This document shows positions 11,996 through 23,664 of a DNA stretch of 64,000 nt, in pieces. Positions within the stretch are counted from its first letter, which is position 1. Each line of letters begins with the position of its first letter. Both the position numbers and the translations under genes were made by a program. Location of the stretch: NCBI RefSeq assembly GCF_028858725.1, contig NC_084762.1, positions 34,563,298-34,627,297 of the forward strand. The letters are read 5' to 3'. The stretch is from Colius striatus (taxonomy: Eukaryota; Chordata; Aves; Coliiformes; Coliidae). Under the pieces are notes generated by a model, which was not told where the DNA came from, ran no database searches, and saw only the letters and a list, made by a program, of their open reading frames with translations.

Positions 11996-14900
11996 TTTTG
12001 CAATATAAAGCAGATATGACAGGTACTAGGATAAAAGGGGGCCTTAACATTAGTAATAGTGGAACTCAATCAATGTGTCCATGATCAGGATGTACAGTTC
12101 TTATCACAAGAAGAAACTAATAAATCCAAGGGGTGTGCAAGATCTAAAATAGCCCATAGGAATTTGAGACATCCAGGTTAAGTTGTACACCTTTGAGTAC
12201 CTAATTAATGGGGAAGGAAAAGAGGAATCTGTTGGACAGCAATAGGGAATAAAAAGACAAACTTTGTATCTATCAGGTGTACCTACTAGCTAGGATACCT
12301 GCTCTTGCAAGAACGTTTAATAGAAGTGCTTCACTGCAGGGTCTGACCTAAATCACAACAAAATTTTGTTTCTCACAAACTGTTCATTGTCTCATGCGAA
12401 TTACAACTTAGACAAACTATATATCTCTCTTACCTTTCACTCGTCAGATACTTCTTTCAACTTGCTAGTGACCTTCACTGCTGCGCTATGAAATGTCTTC
12501 CATTTCATTAAATCTCCTTTTTTTTAGCAGCTAATTTGACTTTAGATACTGTGGTATTTGACTCTTTTTTTTTTTTTCTGTAAAAGTTCCCATCTGCAGT
12601 TATCTTTCTATTCTTTGTCTTAAAGCATCTATGTTTGTACCCTAAATCTCTACTGGTGACTTTTCCTGCAGTAAGACATTGTGTATAACTGACATTTATT
12701 GCAACATTTTCTTATTTCCTTGCAATTAGCTTCCAACTCTCTGTCAGTGAATTTCTGCCATCAGTATTCTTTTAATTTGTCTGATTTAAAACCAAAAGTT
12801 CATCAGATACTCTCATCTCGGCTGCTTTCCAAAGTCCTGGGTTGAACCCATGGCAGTAAGCTGGGATAAATATGCCTTACACTTCCCTTTTGGATGCGGT
12901 AGGTCTATCCACCATAAGGCAAAGCCAATTTTCTTTACCTTTGATAGCAACTTTATTTATCTCTCTGCAGTAATCCTAGTCCCCACTGCTTTACCCCGAT
13001 ATGTTCTCTCACCAAGGTCAGCAGTAAGGACTCCAGACACATACAAAGATGCAGCATGAGAATTTCAGATGAAAGGTTCAAGCCTCCCACAACAAGCCTT
13101 AGGTCTCCTCTCCTACAAAAACTGTCTCTTCCCAACCAATGGGATTTTTTTTCTGTTTTACTTCATTTTTGCAGGATACTTATATCTGTTCTGCTTTAAT
13201 GAGACTTCACTGACTTGTTTCACATAGCAGCTCCCAGAGTACAGTTGAAGTTTTCTACTCATTATCTTATTTAATGCTTTTACTATGCCAAAATTAGTTT
13301 TATGCCCAAGGTAAATGCTAAATACAGTTTACTTTCCAAGGCACAGATAAAAAATTCTAAGTCTTTGCACAGGCTTTGTTTAGATCAAATGTAACATGGA
13401 TTTAATGAGCTATAAATAAAATTTATTTAATATTTGACATGGTTCTTTCAAGATCTATTAAAGCATTTTCAAATGACATGAGACAAAGCAGAAGAGGTTG
13501 GTATTTGCAGCTTCTCTTCTTGGCTGTAATTCCCAGGTATGATATCCAAAGAAGCAGGTTAATACTGGAAAAGGTAAAAAATTGCTAAGGATACTGAAAA
13601 AAATTCAGCTTGTTTCAGCATTGACAGTAGACATTGAAAAAGAAAACTGTATCTGTTTTTCCAAAAGAGTGCCTGTTTTCACAATTTATTTACTGATGAC
13701 AAAAACATTACATCTTGGCTTTATCCTTCCCCATCTGTATACAGATCCTCCCCAGGTAGACAAACAGCATGTCAAGAATCCAGACAGAGGAAAATATGAG
13801 AACTGAGTGATTTATGTAGAATTAAAGAGATGCACAGTGTCCTATTGCCCAACAAAGGAAAAGTATTTTCTCCAGAGCAAACAGTAGGAAGACTTTAACC
13901 AAAGCTTTAACCAAAGCAAACATATTTACTGAGTTTCCTTCAGGAGTCTGGATGGGGATTTATTAAGCCTGAGCCAGTTCTCAGCTGTGTGACCTATTGG
14001 GACAATGCTGCCACAGCGCTATGGAACGGCACTGCTAGCAACAGCTACCAGTTGAGACTGGGGGGGGATCAGGGGATATTCAGACTTTTGCTCTTAGACT
14101 CTCCTGCCCCGTTTCTCAGGCAAAACTCTAGATGTGAGCTGTTTGCTCAAAACAGCAACAGCCATCATTTTTCATTATGAAAGTACTTCATATGATTTGA
14201 TTACTCTTGGTCCTTCAGGAACTATTTTCTTCAATGACATAGGAGGGAATAGCTTATTTGAAAGTGAGTTAGCAACTTATTTAAAAGTCAGTTCAAGGCC
14301 AGATCAAAATTCAGTAATTCTCTGAATACGTCACTAAGGTGTTTCACAGGTGTAACTACACAGAATAAAAAGAATGGAGGGTTGGTTTTCTGGTTATTTG
14401 AATATGCAGCCACAAAGCTGTTGGTATTGTGAGTAGTTATATTTGCAACTGGAGTATTTTCAGTTCTGGTTATTCAATATGATGACCAAATATTGATATC
14501 ACAAAACAGTAAGGATAATTCAGCTCACCATATTACTCAGATGAAGCATCTCTGGCTACCAACAAGCAGTGTAAATAATGCCTCCAAACTAATGCTAATA
14601 AAATTTCTATTAAATTTGATGCAGTCATCTAAATGACTAGCTATCTCATTTTTATTTTTTGTGTGCTTCCTATGTCACTTTATACTTCATGTTTTGTAGT
14701 GATAAGACATCACTTGTTCAGAGTGATTATCATCAAGGTAATATTGCCAGGTATTAAATATGAAGTATCTCCTGTGTTATGTAGGTGACTCAGATTATCC
14801 AATTACCTATAAACATTGTTTCGGTTTCCATGGTTACTCAGAGGATGCTAGCATTTTTCTTCCACACTATTGGTTGCCAAGGCTACAACAAGTTGTTGAA

Positions 14901-15219
14901 AAATATAGCAGTTACAAGTTCAGATTTCAAGAGTGTAGTCTTTCTGCATTCAGCAATTACTTGCAGTAAATCTCATTTGATAACAGTATTTGAGTCCTGA
15001 AGGCATTCTCAGCAGCATTCTTCTTTGGGTTAAACAAGTTACTAAGTTGTATATAAAAAGGAAATTTCACCAAAGCTATCAAACACACAGAATATATGAG
15101 ACTGACACAGCTACCTTGCCTGATGTAAAGCACTCTGATACCTGTGGCAAAAGATGGGAATGTGCTGATTCTAATTACCAAACCCAAATCAATGGTAGTC
15201 AAATCAGAGCAGAATGTCT
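11996..15219. other. Intergenic, no gene seen
   Basis: Mostly AT-rich. A GC-richer patch at about 13975-14130 with a run of eight G (14060-14067) could be an old repeat, but I cannot place it. Two copies of a 13-bp unit ending in TTTAACCAAAGC lie near 13892-13917. The open frames here (up to 81 codons) show no recognisable domain. Confidence 0.55.
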
Positions 15220-15451
15220 TCTACATTTAAATATAAGAAAAAACCTATTTCACTGTGAGAGTGAGGGAGCCTGGCACAGGCTGCCCAGGGAGAGTGTGGA
15301 GTCTCCTTCCTTGGAGGTCTTCAAGACCCTCCTGGAAACCTTCCTATATGACCTGATCTAGGTGGACCTGGTTCTGCAGGGGGATTGGACTAGATGATCT
15401 CTAAAGGTCCCTCCCAACCCCTACTATTCTATGATTCCATGATTCTGTGAT
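15220..15451 (+). repeat. CR1 LINE 3'-end fragment
   Basis: It starts inside the CACTTAAATATAAGAAAAAA block of ORF2 and keeps CACTGTGAGAGTGAGGGAGC, the GTCTTCAAGACC block, the stop region of ORF2 near 15358-15361, and an octamer tail with substitutions (ATTCCATG, ATTCTGTG). The 123-codon frame at 14990-15361 is unique DNA read into this CR1, not a gene. Confidence 0.94.
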
Positions 15452-17280
15452 TTAGGACCAATATTACCTTATGGATTGGAATAATCTTATTCACTGTACA
15501 ATAGCTCCTTGTTCAAAATAATTATAAACATTTGCAAATGTGTGCCGCATTAGGTAATCTGACAAAGTGAGACAAAATGGCCTATAAACACAAAAAGAGA
15601 CAGAGATTGTGCACTCAAGTTGGTTTCTATTTTTGCCCACAAAACGAAAGACAATTTTATATGGTTGTTTACATGTCTAAGTGAACTGCAGACAGAATAC
15701 ACAGCAGAAGTAACAGAATTGTATTCTCAATCGGAACCCTTAATGATCTAAGTCAGATTGCATGTAAAAATATATGCTAATTGTTTGGAAATTTTCACTT
15801 CAATGTATAAAACCCCAAAATACAGTATTTTCATTAGAACAAGTGTTATCTAACATCTAAGTTTTTATCTGATGTCAAATTGAAAAAAAAAGAATAGCTG
15901 TATGTTTCAGACACATGGAACCACATAAAGCACCAAACAGCTTGCTGAAATTATAACAATTTGTATTGTGTAAAAACTAAAAAACCCTGCTATATGCTAT
16001 AACAGTATATGGCTCTAATACTTATGATATTTTTATAGATAAAGAGAAAGTAAAATATAGTTAAAAACTACCCTCTGAATGGGCAGGAATATAACATATT
16101 CTTGTGCTCTAAAATGAGAGATCACTTTTCTCGGGCATAATATGACTTTGCACAATCAAAAATAACATACATTGCATGACAGAAAATGTTTCTTTTTTAA
16201 TGAATCTTCATTTTTTGCCATTACAAAAAGGTTTAGATGTGCTGAATATCAAGTATCTAAAATAAAATGCTGAGTTGGTTTTGTTCTGTCTTAAGATTTT
16301 TTGTAACTGAGTATATAAATGAACAAGTCTTTATCTGCTTTATAGGATACTTTATTTAAATCTGATTATGCATCTTTTTTTTCAAATGCAGAAAGGAATT
16401 TTTCACTCATTTCTTCCTATTAATAACATATTCTTGTCAATAACTTTTTTAAATGCACAAAATGTACAGAATAAATATAAAAGAATGGAAATAGTTTGCT
16501 GGATTTCTGAAACACATACTATGCTCCTAAATTCGAATGCAGCTAATATACAATCTTACCATTACTTAGGAGCTTAATCTGAGAATCAGTTCCTGAGACT
16601 GAGAATTTGCCTTTTAACTCTTTGCTATCTCTGGAATTGTCCAGACTATGAAAATAAAATCTTAATGTTTAGCTGTGCTAGAACTATGTTAGAATGCTTT
16701 TAAGTCCAGGGTTTTGTTGTGACCCATTATTCGTAAGCTTTCTGCATTCAGCTTTGTGGACAAGTTGCACTCTAATTCATAAAACATGCTTCAGTGAATG
16801 AGAGAATAACTGCATAAACAGTATTGTAGTTACTGTAACAGAGAGAATATACTGCTAAAAATCAGCAATACAGTTGAAAATTTTATAAAGCAGTAAAATG
16901 TTGCACAGTGTGTGGTGTGGGTATTTAGGAAATCAGATTTTTATGACGTTTCTTGAGCCATTTCTTTGAAAATGCAATTTCCCTATGCTCTCTATCAGCT
17001 ATCAAGTTGTGTGAGTTTGCAACTATCAGGCTTTGTGTCCTTATTACTGATAGTATAGAAACTAAGAATTAACACTTAGTCAAAAGGAATCTGTATATGC
17101 GTATACAGATACATACATATCTACGTATAAATACATAGACACAACAATCAGCTCATGAATCTTGGGCCAAATGTGGCTCACTGTCAGGTGACTATTAAGG
17201 CATATTATAATTATCATAATTAAGTATATAACATTTACTTTTCCCTAGCCATCTCCTCACACAGATTCTTCTCAGTATCG
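15452..17280. other. Intergenic, no gene seen
   Basis: Strongly AT-rich. A loose ATAC/TATG-rich run lies at about 17085-17145. No gene or dispersed repeat recognised. Confidence 0.6.
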
Positions 17281-17975
17281 TAGAATCATAGCATCATTTT
17301 GGTTGGAAAAGACCTTTAAGATCATCAAGTCCAACCACTAATCTCACACGACAAAGCCCACTATTAACCCATGTCCCTCAGCCTCTCATCTATGCATCTT
17401 TTAAATATGTCTAGGAATGGTGACTCCACTACCTCCCTGGGCAGCCTGTGCCAGTGTTTAACAACCCTCTCAGTGAAAAACCTCTTCCTAATCTCCAGTC
17501 TAAACCTCTCCTGCTGCAACTTGAGGCCATTTAGTCTTGTCCTATCATTGGACAGAAGAGATCAATCTGCACTTCGCTACAGCCTCCTTTCAGGTAGTTG
17601 TAGAGAGATATCATATGTCCCCTCAGCCTTCTCTTTGCCAGACTAAACAACCCCAAGTTCCCTCAGTCACTCCTAGTAAGACTTGTTCTCCAGACTCTTC
17701 TCCAGTTTTATTGCCTGTCTCTGGACACACCCCAGAACCTCCATGTCCTTCTTGTAGTGAAGGGTCCAGAACTGAACAGTACTTGAGGTGCACCCTCACT
17801 GACATTGAACACAGAGGTTCTGCTGCTCACACTATTTCTTACACAAGCCAGGATGCCATTAACCTTCTGGCCACCTGGACACATTGCTGGCTCATGTTCA
17901 GATGGCTGTCAACCAACACCCGCAGGTCCTTTTCTTCTGGACGGCTCTCCAGCCACACATCCTCAAGTTGAACTG
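17281..17975 (-). repeat. Diverged CR1 LINE, 3' part
   Basis: On the minus strand the 3' tail lies at 17281 (CTATGATTCTA) and is preceded by GACTTGATGATCTTAAAGGT-type sequence. Further upstream are the CCCAGGGAGGTAGTGGAGTC block (17425-17445), CCTGCAGTGAGGGGA-like ORF2 sequence, and the GAGCCAGCAATGTGTCC block at 17876-17895. The subfamily differs from the 10.0/28.6 kb type and resembles the 45.1 kb copy. Several frameshifts break ORF2. The inner border is uncertain, because 17975-18160 loses the match. Confidence 0.88.
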
Positions 17976-20431
17976 TGACCTAAACACCAGCTTGGCAGCA
18001 TGTCCAGGTTGTCACCAGGGGTCGTGCTACTGGCAAAGCAAGAGGTGCACAGGCCTCATCCATGGCATTTCACCCAAATTAGCAGCTGGGTCCCTACATC
18101 TTGCTGAGAAATGCTTTGAGTCCTCTGGGGCATGTTTAGCCCGTGCAGGGAGTCACGCTGAGGTAATAGGTTATTCATGTCCTACGGCTGTAGGGCTGTG
18201 TGTGTCTCTGCTGATTTTGACAATATTCATAACAAAGAGAGGGTTAGTCAAAATGAAGCAATTCTTGCTCTTAGATCAGGAAGCTTGCTTCCCTCTTGGC
18301 CTCAACAAGCAGCTCAGACATAAAGAAAAACCACATTTAAACATGGCTTCTCATTATTTCTGGCTCTTTGAAGGGCCATCATGATATGACAGCATCTTAA
18401 AATATTGCCGTAATATTTTAAAGGAACTATTCTCAGCATGCCCAAAAAGCTTCTCAGCCATAATGCTGGGCTCAGAACAGTCAGTATGAAGTCTCATGAA
18501 AGCTAAGCCAGAAAACTTACCACTTGATTTATTCATTCATGTTCCCAAATAACAGAAAGCTCGTAAAAGCCTAAGTTATGTATTACTTTTTATGGAAAAC
18601 TCTCAAACATACCAGCAGGAGAGAGAGCATTTGGGGTGAGTGGGGCGGGGTTTTTTTTTGTGGGCTTTTTTTTTTTTAATTTGGAAATTGGTTTATGATT
18701 GTTTAGACTCAGAAGGGAAATTTTAATGATAGAGAAAAGTGGTGTTCAATCTCTCTCATAGTTTCACATTTTGCCATACTGGGTCTTTTTTTTGTCTTCT
18801 AACATGCTGATATTTTATACAGTGGATCACATGGAGTATTAGCAAGAAGTACTCCTTTGATTTATGCATGTTTTTACAAGGAGTTTCAGTGTTGAGTTGA
18901 TTAGACGGAGCCCTATATAAAGGATACTATTTCCTCTGTTTTATTTCAACATCTCACAAATATTAACACTGTAAAAAGCCTCTTTAAAATAAACTGGATG
19001 TGCTAGTAACAATCTTATTTCTCCAAGTTTAAGAGTATTGAGATTCAGAATTTTAGTTTGCTATAAAACCAAGTAGTAACACTTCAGAAGTTGGAAATTC
19101 ACACTTGCATGAACACAATTCAAGTAAGGGTATAAGTTCAAAACTGAAAGACAATTTCTTTTCTCCTTTTCTTCCCAAGGTGCATAAATATAAAAAATGA
19201 GAAGACTTGGTTTAGTTTTATCTATATAAAGTAAATGTAGTAGTGGTGTACAGACTCCTATTTATTTAACAGTCATGACAAGGAATTGAGTTTATATCTA
19301 AATCTAAACATAATACAATTAGCTATTTTTGTTTAAAAAAACAGATTTTTTGAGTTTTCCCTTTTCCTCCTAATAAGATTATGCTATAAGCACCTGACTT
19401 TGTCCATTATCATGTACTCTGTATGCTTCCAATGATTAATTATTAAAGCAAATGTTTGTTATCTCTTAATCCAGTAATGTTTGCAAAGTGCTGCTTCTAG
19501 GGTAGATGAACAAACAATGATATAATTGCAAAAATTGCCACGTTGAAATGTCAAAGATGTAATTAATGAAAAACAAATAATTATAACATGACCATTAGTC
19601 ATTAATATTATATTGTTTGTTTAATCCATTCACATCTCAATCCAGTAGAAGAAAAATGGGTATTATTACAGCAATAAAGAACAAGGGTCTTACCTGCATA
19701 ATAGCATTGACTTAGCATTGGTCAACAACCATGCATTCAGGCACAGAAAGTGCAAGCTGGTGCCTCTGCCACATCTTCTGGTTTTAAAGGTATCTGAGTG
19801 CGCAAAACTTACTCTTACCTCACAAAGGTACAAGCTTTATGTTGTTCTGAAAGCTGCATCTATCTTGTTAAGGTTATTTCATTTCTGGATTATCAGTTCT
19901 ATAAAATTTCATAGTTTAAAAATGTTTATTTAGGGCTTATTGTCTGATATCAAATAGATGGGACATAAAACGTGATTCTCCTAAGGAGACAGTATTTCCT
20001 ACAGTCATATCAGAGGAATAACAAATTTTGCTGGACATCACTTGATGGATTTGTCTCTTCAAGGAGCAAGTTTCTGAACAGTCAAACCCATATTTTTAAT
20101 TTGGGTTCCATGAACATACAAGTTTTACTTTTTTTGACACATATAAGCATCATATGAAGTAAAAAAAAAATGTTCTTGCCTTTCTAAAAGCATGAAATTA
20201 TTTTTTCCTTGGTGGGGGACACTCTGTAAGTAAATTATATCTTGGAATTACTGTGAGTGTATTGAATAACAACTACAAGGGATCTTGAGGCATTAGATGG
20301 CTTTGCAGACACATAGAACCAATTTATTATTGACCATTTGTGTGCTACTTTCCTTGTCATATATGACAAAACTCATTCCCATTATAGATAGGTAATTTTA
20401 AAAGTTATTCTCAAATTCTGTACATGGATAG
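17976..20431. other. Intergenic, no gene seen
   Basis: 17976-18230 is less AT-rich and may be further decayed CR1 or an unknown repeat. The 166-codon plus frame at 17884-18384 begins inside CR1 and shows no domain. The remainder is AT-rich. Sequence around 19480-19640 is rich in TAATTA-like words (see findings). Confidence 0.55.
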
Positions 20432-21298
20432 CCTGCGCCAGGGCTCCTTCACCTGAACAGAAAATAAATTTTTCCTTATGTTTAAATGGAACTTTTGTGT
20501 TCCAGCTTCATCCCATTACCCCTTGCCCTGTTACTAGATACAACAGAAAAAAGTGATGTCCCAACCTCCTGACATGAACCTTTTAAATAGTTGTAAATAT
20601 TAATGAGGTTCCCCCTTAGTCTTCTCTTCTCCAATCTCAACAACCCCAGATCCCACTGTCTTTCTTCATAAGAGAGATGTTCCAGTCCCTTGATCATCTT
20701 GGTGGCCCTGTGCTGGACTCTCTCCAGAAGTTTCCTATCCCTCTTGAGCTGGGGAGCCCAGAACTGGACACGGTACTTCAGATGAGGCCTCACCAGGGCA
20801 GAGTAGATGGGGAGCAGAACCTCCCTCAACCTCTTATTGATGTATCCCAGAATGTCATTGGCCTTCTTGGCCATGAGGACACATTGCTGGCTCATATTTA
20901 TTATCAATCAGAACTTCCAGATTTCTGCAGCAGTTCAACCCCCAGCCTGTACTGGTGCACGGAGTTGCTTCTTCCCAGATGCAGGACTCTGCACTTGTCC
21001 TTGTTGAACCTCATGAGGTTCCTCTCTGCCCAACTCTCAAGCCGGTCAAGATTCTGTTGAATGGCAGCACAGCCTTCTGGTGAATTAGTCAGTTCTCCTA
21101 GTTGGGTGTCATCAGGGAACTTGCTGAAGGAATACTCTATCCCCTCATCCAGGTTGTTGATGAAGATGTTGAACAAGGCTGGCCCCAGAACTGACTCCTG
21201 TGGAATCCAACTGGCTACAGGTTTCCAACTTGACTTGGTTGTGTTGATCACCACCCTCTGAGTCTGCCATTCAGCCAGTTCTTGATCTACCTCCATCA
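20432..21298 (-). repeat. CR1 LINE with part of the reverse transcriptase, no tail
   Basis: This copy keeps more of ORF2 than most others in the window. One minus-strand frame (within about 21298-20904) carries the end of the RT palm: the QESVLGPALFNIFINNL block, then the catalytic FADD box changed to FPDD at 21108-21119, then NLMRFNKDKCRVLHLGR. A frameshift or small deletion near 20905 moves to another frame holding the MSQQC...KKAN...[13 protein letters not shown]...[16 protein letters not shown] region. The octamer tail and the last roughly 60 codons are missing, so it is truncated at both ends and dead. Confidence 0.93.
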
Positions 21299-22544
21299 TA
21301 AAAAACCAAAGGAATTTACATTCTCTTACACTGTTGTTATATCCCATCATCTCTGCATATATAAGTATGTGCATATCTGTGTATATGGTTAGAAGATATT
21401 GATCAATTCAAAACATCTTAATGAATCTGTAGCTGTGCTTTCTTTTCAGATTCAGTTAATAAAAATCCTCATAATAATGTACAGTAAGAAGGGTAGGATC
21501 TGATACTATTGTTTGTCAGTAATCTACCAGTGGCCACTAATGATTGAAGTGATTATTTTATGGTCTCAGACACTATGACAGACAAATCCTTGTCTGTTTT
21601 GACATTGCATTATGAGTTATTTTTTATAGTTACGTGCAACTTGAATACTTTGCCATTGACTTTGGCCATGGTCATTTTCCATCCTTAAACCTCTCTATAA
21701 TCAGAGTGATAAAACTATTTACTTGGGAAATAACATAGATTATGTCTTTTTCATTCCTGATTTCTAAATAAGTATGCAATATATTTGCCTGACAAGAAAG
21801 CCTGATCTGACATACTTTAAGTGGTCATATTAAAATGAATGGGAACAAGATTGGATGGTGAACTTTTTAAAGGGTTTTTTTTTTGTGTGTTGGTGGCAAA
21901 TACAGCAAATTAACCATATGTCCTATATTTACCTGAAGTAATAAATATTATTATGTATGTTGAAAGGACAGCCACTGAATTATTTTTTGGCTATATACAT
22001 TGAATATCTTCTAAGAAAAAGAAAGAACTTTCTGTTACACATTAATCTAATGTTTGCAGTCTAATCTTATTAAGAGAAATTAATTACATACCTCTGCCAA
22101 GGAAGGCACAGGGAGAGAGTGCTGAATCTAATCAAGCCTTCCAATACTTTACTGCTTAGTAATGTGGTGCATTTTTCCATGAGCATGTCTGATGTTAAAG
22201 AGATATAGTACCTCATATATTATTGTAGAAACAGTTTCCTTCCCACTCGAGGCACTGATTAAGTACCTATTTGGTAGACAAAGAATTTGACACTCAAAGT
22301 GGATCCCTTCTTTTTTCCCTTTATCTCCTACCTCCAATTACACATATTTCTATATTCTACCTTCCCTTCCATATTGCCTTTCTAGGTATTAATAGATTTC
22401 TATTTAGACACAGTAGTTGTGTGCAACAGCAGCTAAGCAGCTTAGGTATTTATATGTATTTAAGAAAAATGAGAGAGTGAATTTTCCAGTATATAACTGG
22501 GAAGAGCTCCATGGGTGATTCAGAAGTGTATATTGCAACATATT
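21299..22544. other. Intergenic, no gene seen
   Basis: AT-rich, with no recognisable gene or repeat. Confidence 0.6.
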
Positions 22545-22937
22545 TATGATAAAAGGCTGATGGAGCTGCTGCTCTTCAGCTTGGAGAAAATGAGACTGAG
22601 GGATAACCTCATTAATGTTTAGAAGTATGTAAAGAGTGGGTGTCAGGAGGATGGAGGCAGACTCTTCTCAGTGATGTCCAGTGATAGAAGAAGGAGCAAT
22701 GGGTACAAGCTGGGACATACAGGGTTTCAAAGAAATACGAGGAAGAATTTCTTCACTGTGAGGGTGCTGGAGCACTGGAATGGGCTGTCCAGATGGGTCA
22801 TGGAGTCTCCTTCTCTGCAGACATTCAAAACCCACTTGGATGAATTCCTGCATGACCTAGGTGGTCCTGCTCTGGCAGAGGGGGTGGACTAGATGATTTC
22901 TCGAGGTCCCTTCCAACCCTTAAGATTCTATGTGTAT
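22545..22937 (+). repeat. CR1 LINE 3'-end fragment (distinct subfamily)
   Basis: It shows AGCTTGGAGAAAATGAGACT, GGGTGTCAGGAGGATGG, GGAAGAATTTCTTCACTGTG, the ATGGAGTCTCCTTCTCTG block and GGACTAGATGATTTCTCGAG, ending in a single damaged octamer. The body differs from its downstream neighbour at 23019 in many places, so the two are separate insertions of different subfamilies. Confidence 0.92.
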
Positions 22938-23018
22938 GTGATATTTCTTGGCTTAGTACTTTGGCTGAAGTTGCTTCAAATCTTAGTCAATGCCTTTAAA
23001 ACTATATTTATAACACAC

Positions 23019-23664
23019 AATGGCATCCTGGGATGTATCAAGAAGAGTGTGGCCAGCAGGTCAAGGGAGGTTCTTCTCTCCCTCTACTCTGCCCTGATGA
23101 GGCCTCATCTGGAGTCCTGTGTTCAGTTCTGGGCTCCTCAGCTCAAGAGAGACAGGGAAGTGCTGGAGAGAGTCCAGCACAGGGCTACCAAGATGATCAG
23201 GGGACTGGAACATCTTTCATACAAGGAAAGGCTGCGGGAACTGGGGCTGTTTAGTCTGGAGAAGAGGAGATTGAGGGGAGATTTTATTAACATTTACAAA
23301 TATCTAAATGGTGGGTGTCAGGAGGTTGGGACATCCCTTTTTTCTACAGTAGCTAGCAACAGAACAAGGGGTAATGGGATGAAGCTGGAACACAAAAAGT
23401 TCCACTTAAACATAAGAAAAAGCTATTTCACCATGAGGGTGACGGAGCAGTGGCACAGGCTGCCCAGAGGGGTTGTGGAGTCTCCTTCCTTGGAGGTCTT
23501 CAAGACTTGCCTGGACATGTTCCTATGTGACCTGATCTAGATTGACCTGCTTCTGCAGGGGGTAGGACTATATGATCTCTAAATATCCCATCCAACTCCT
23601 ACTATTCTATGATTCTATGATTCTAAGATTCTATGATTCTATGATTCTATGACTCTATGATCAT
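23019..23664 (+). repeat. CR1 LINE, ORF2 3' part still open, long octamer tail
   Basis: It starts at AATGGCATCCTGGGATGTAT. The ORF2 frame stays open from the start of the element to its natural stop at 23538-23540, about 170 codons covering the post-RT C-terminal region. The 3'UTR is short, and the tail carries about seven ATTCTATG-like octamers at 23606-23664, longer than in the other copies. It lies in the same direction as, and about 80 bp downstream of, the fragment at 22545-22937. Confidence 0.95.

Noticed and set aside
20482..21374. Functional reverse transcriptase gene
   Set aside because: It is a CR1 truncated at both ends, with a frameshift near 20905 and FADD changed to FPDD.
22893..23540. 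215-codon frame as a host gene
   Set aside because: From 23019 on it is the CR1 ORF2 C-terminal region; the first part is unrelated sequence read in frame.
23606..23664. Octamer repeats as a CRISPR-like array
   Set aside because: Tandem 8-bp units without spacers at the end of a CR1; these are the normal CR1 tail.
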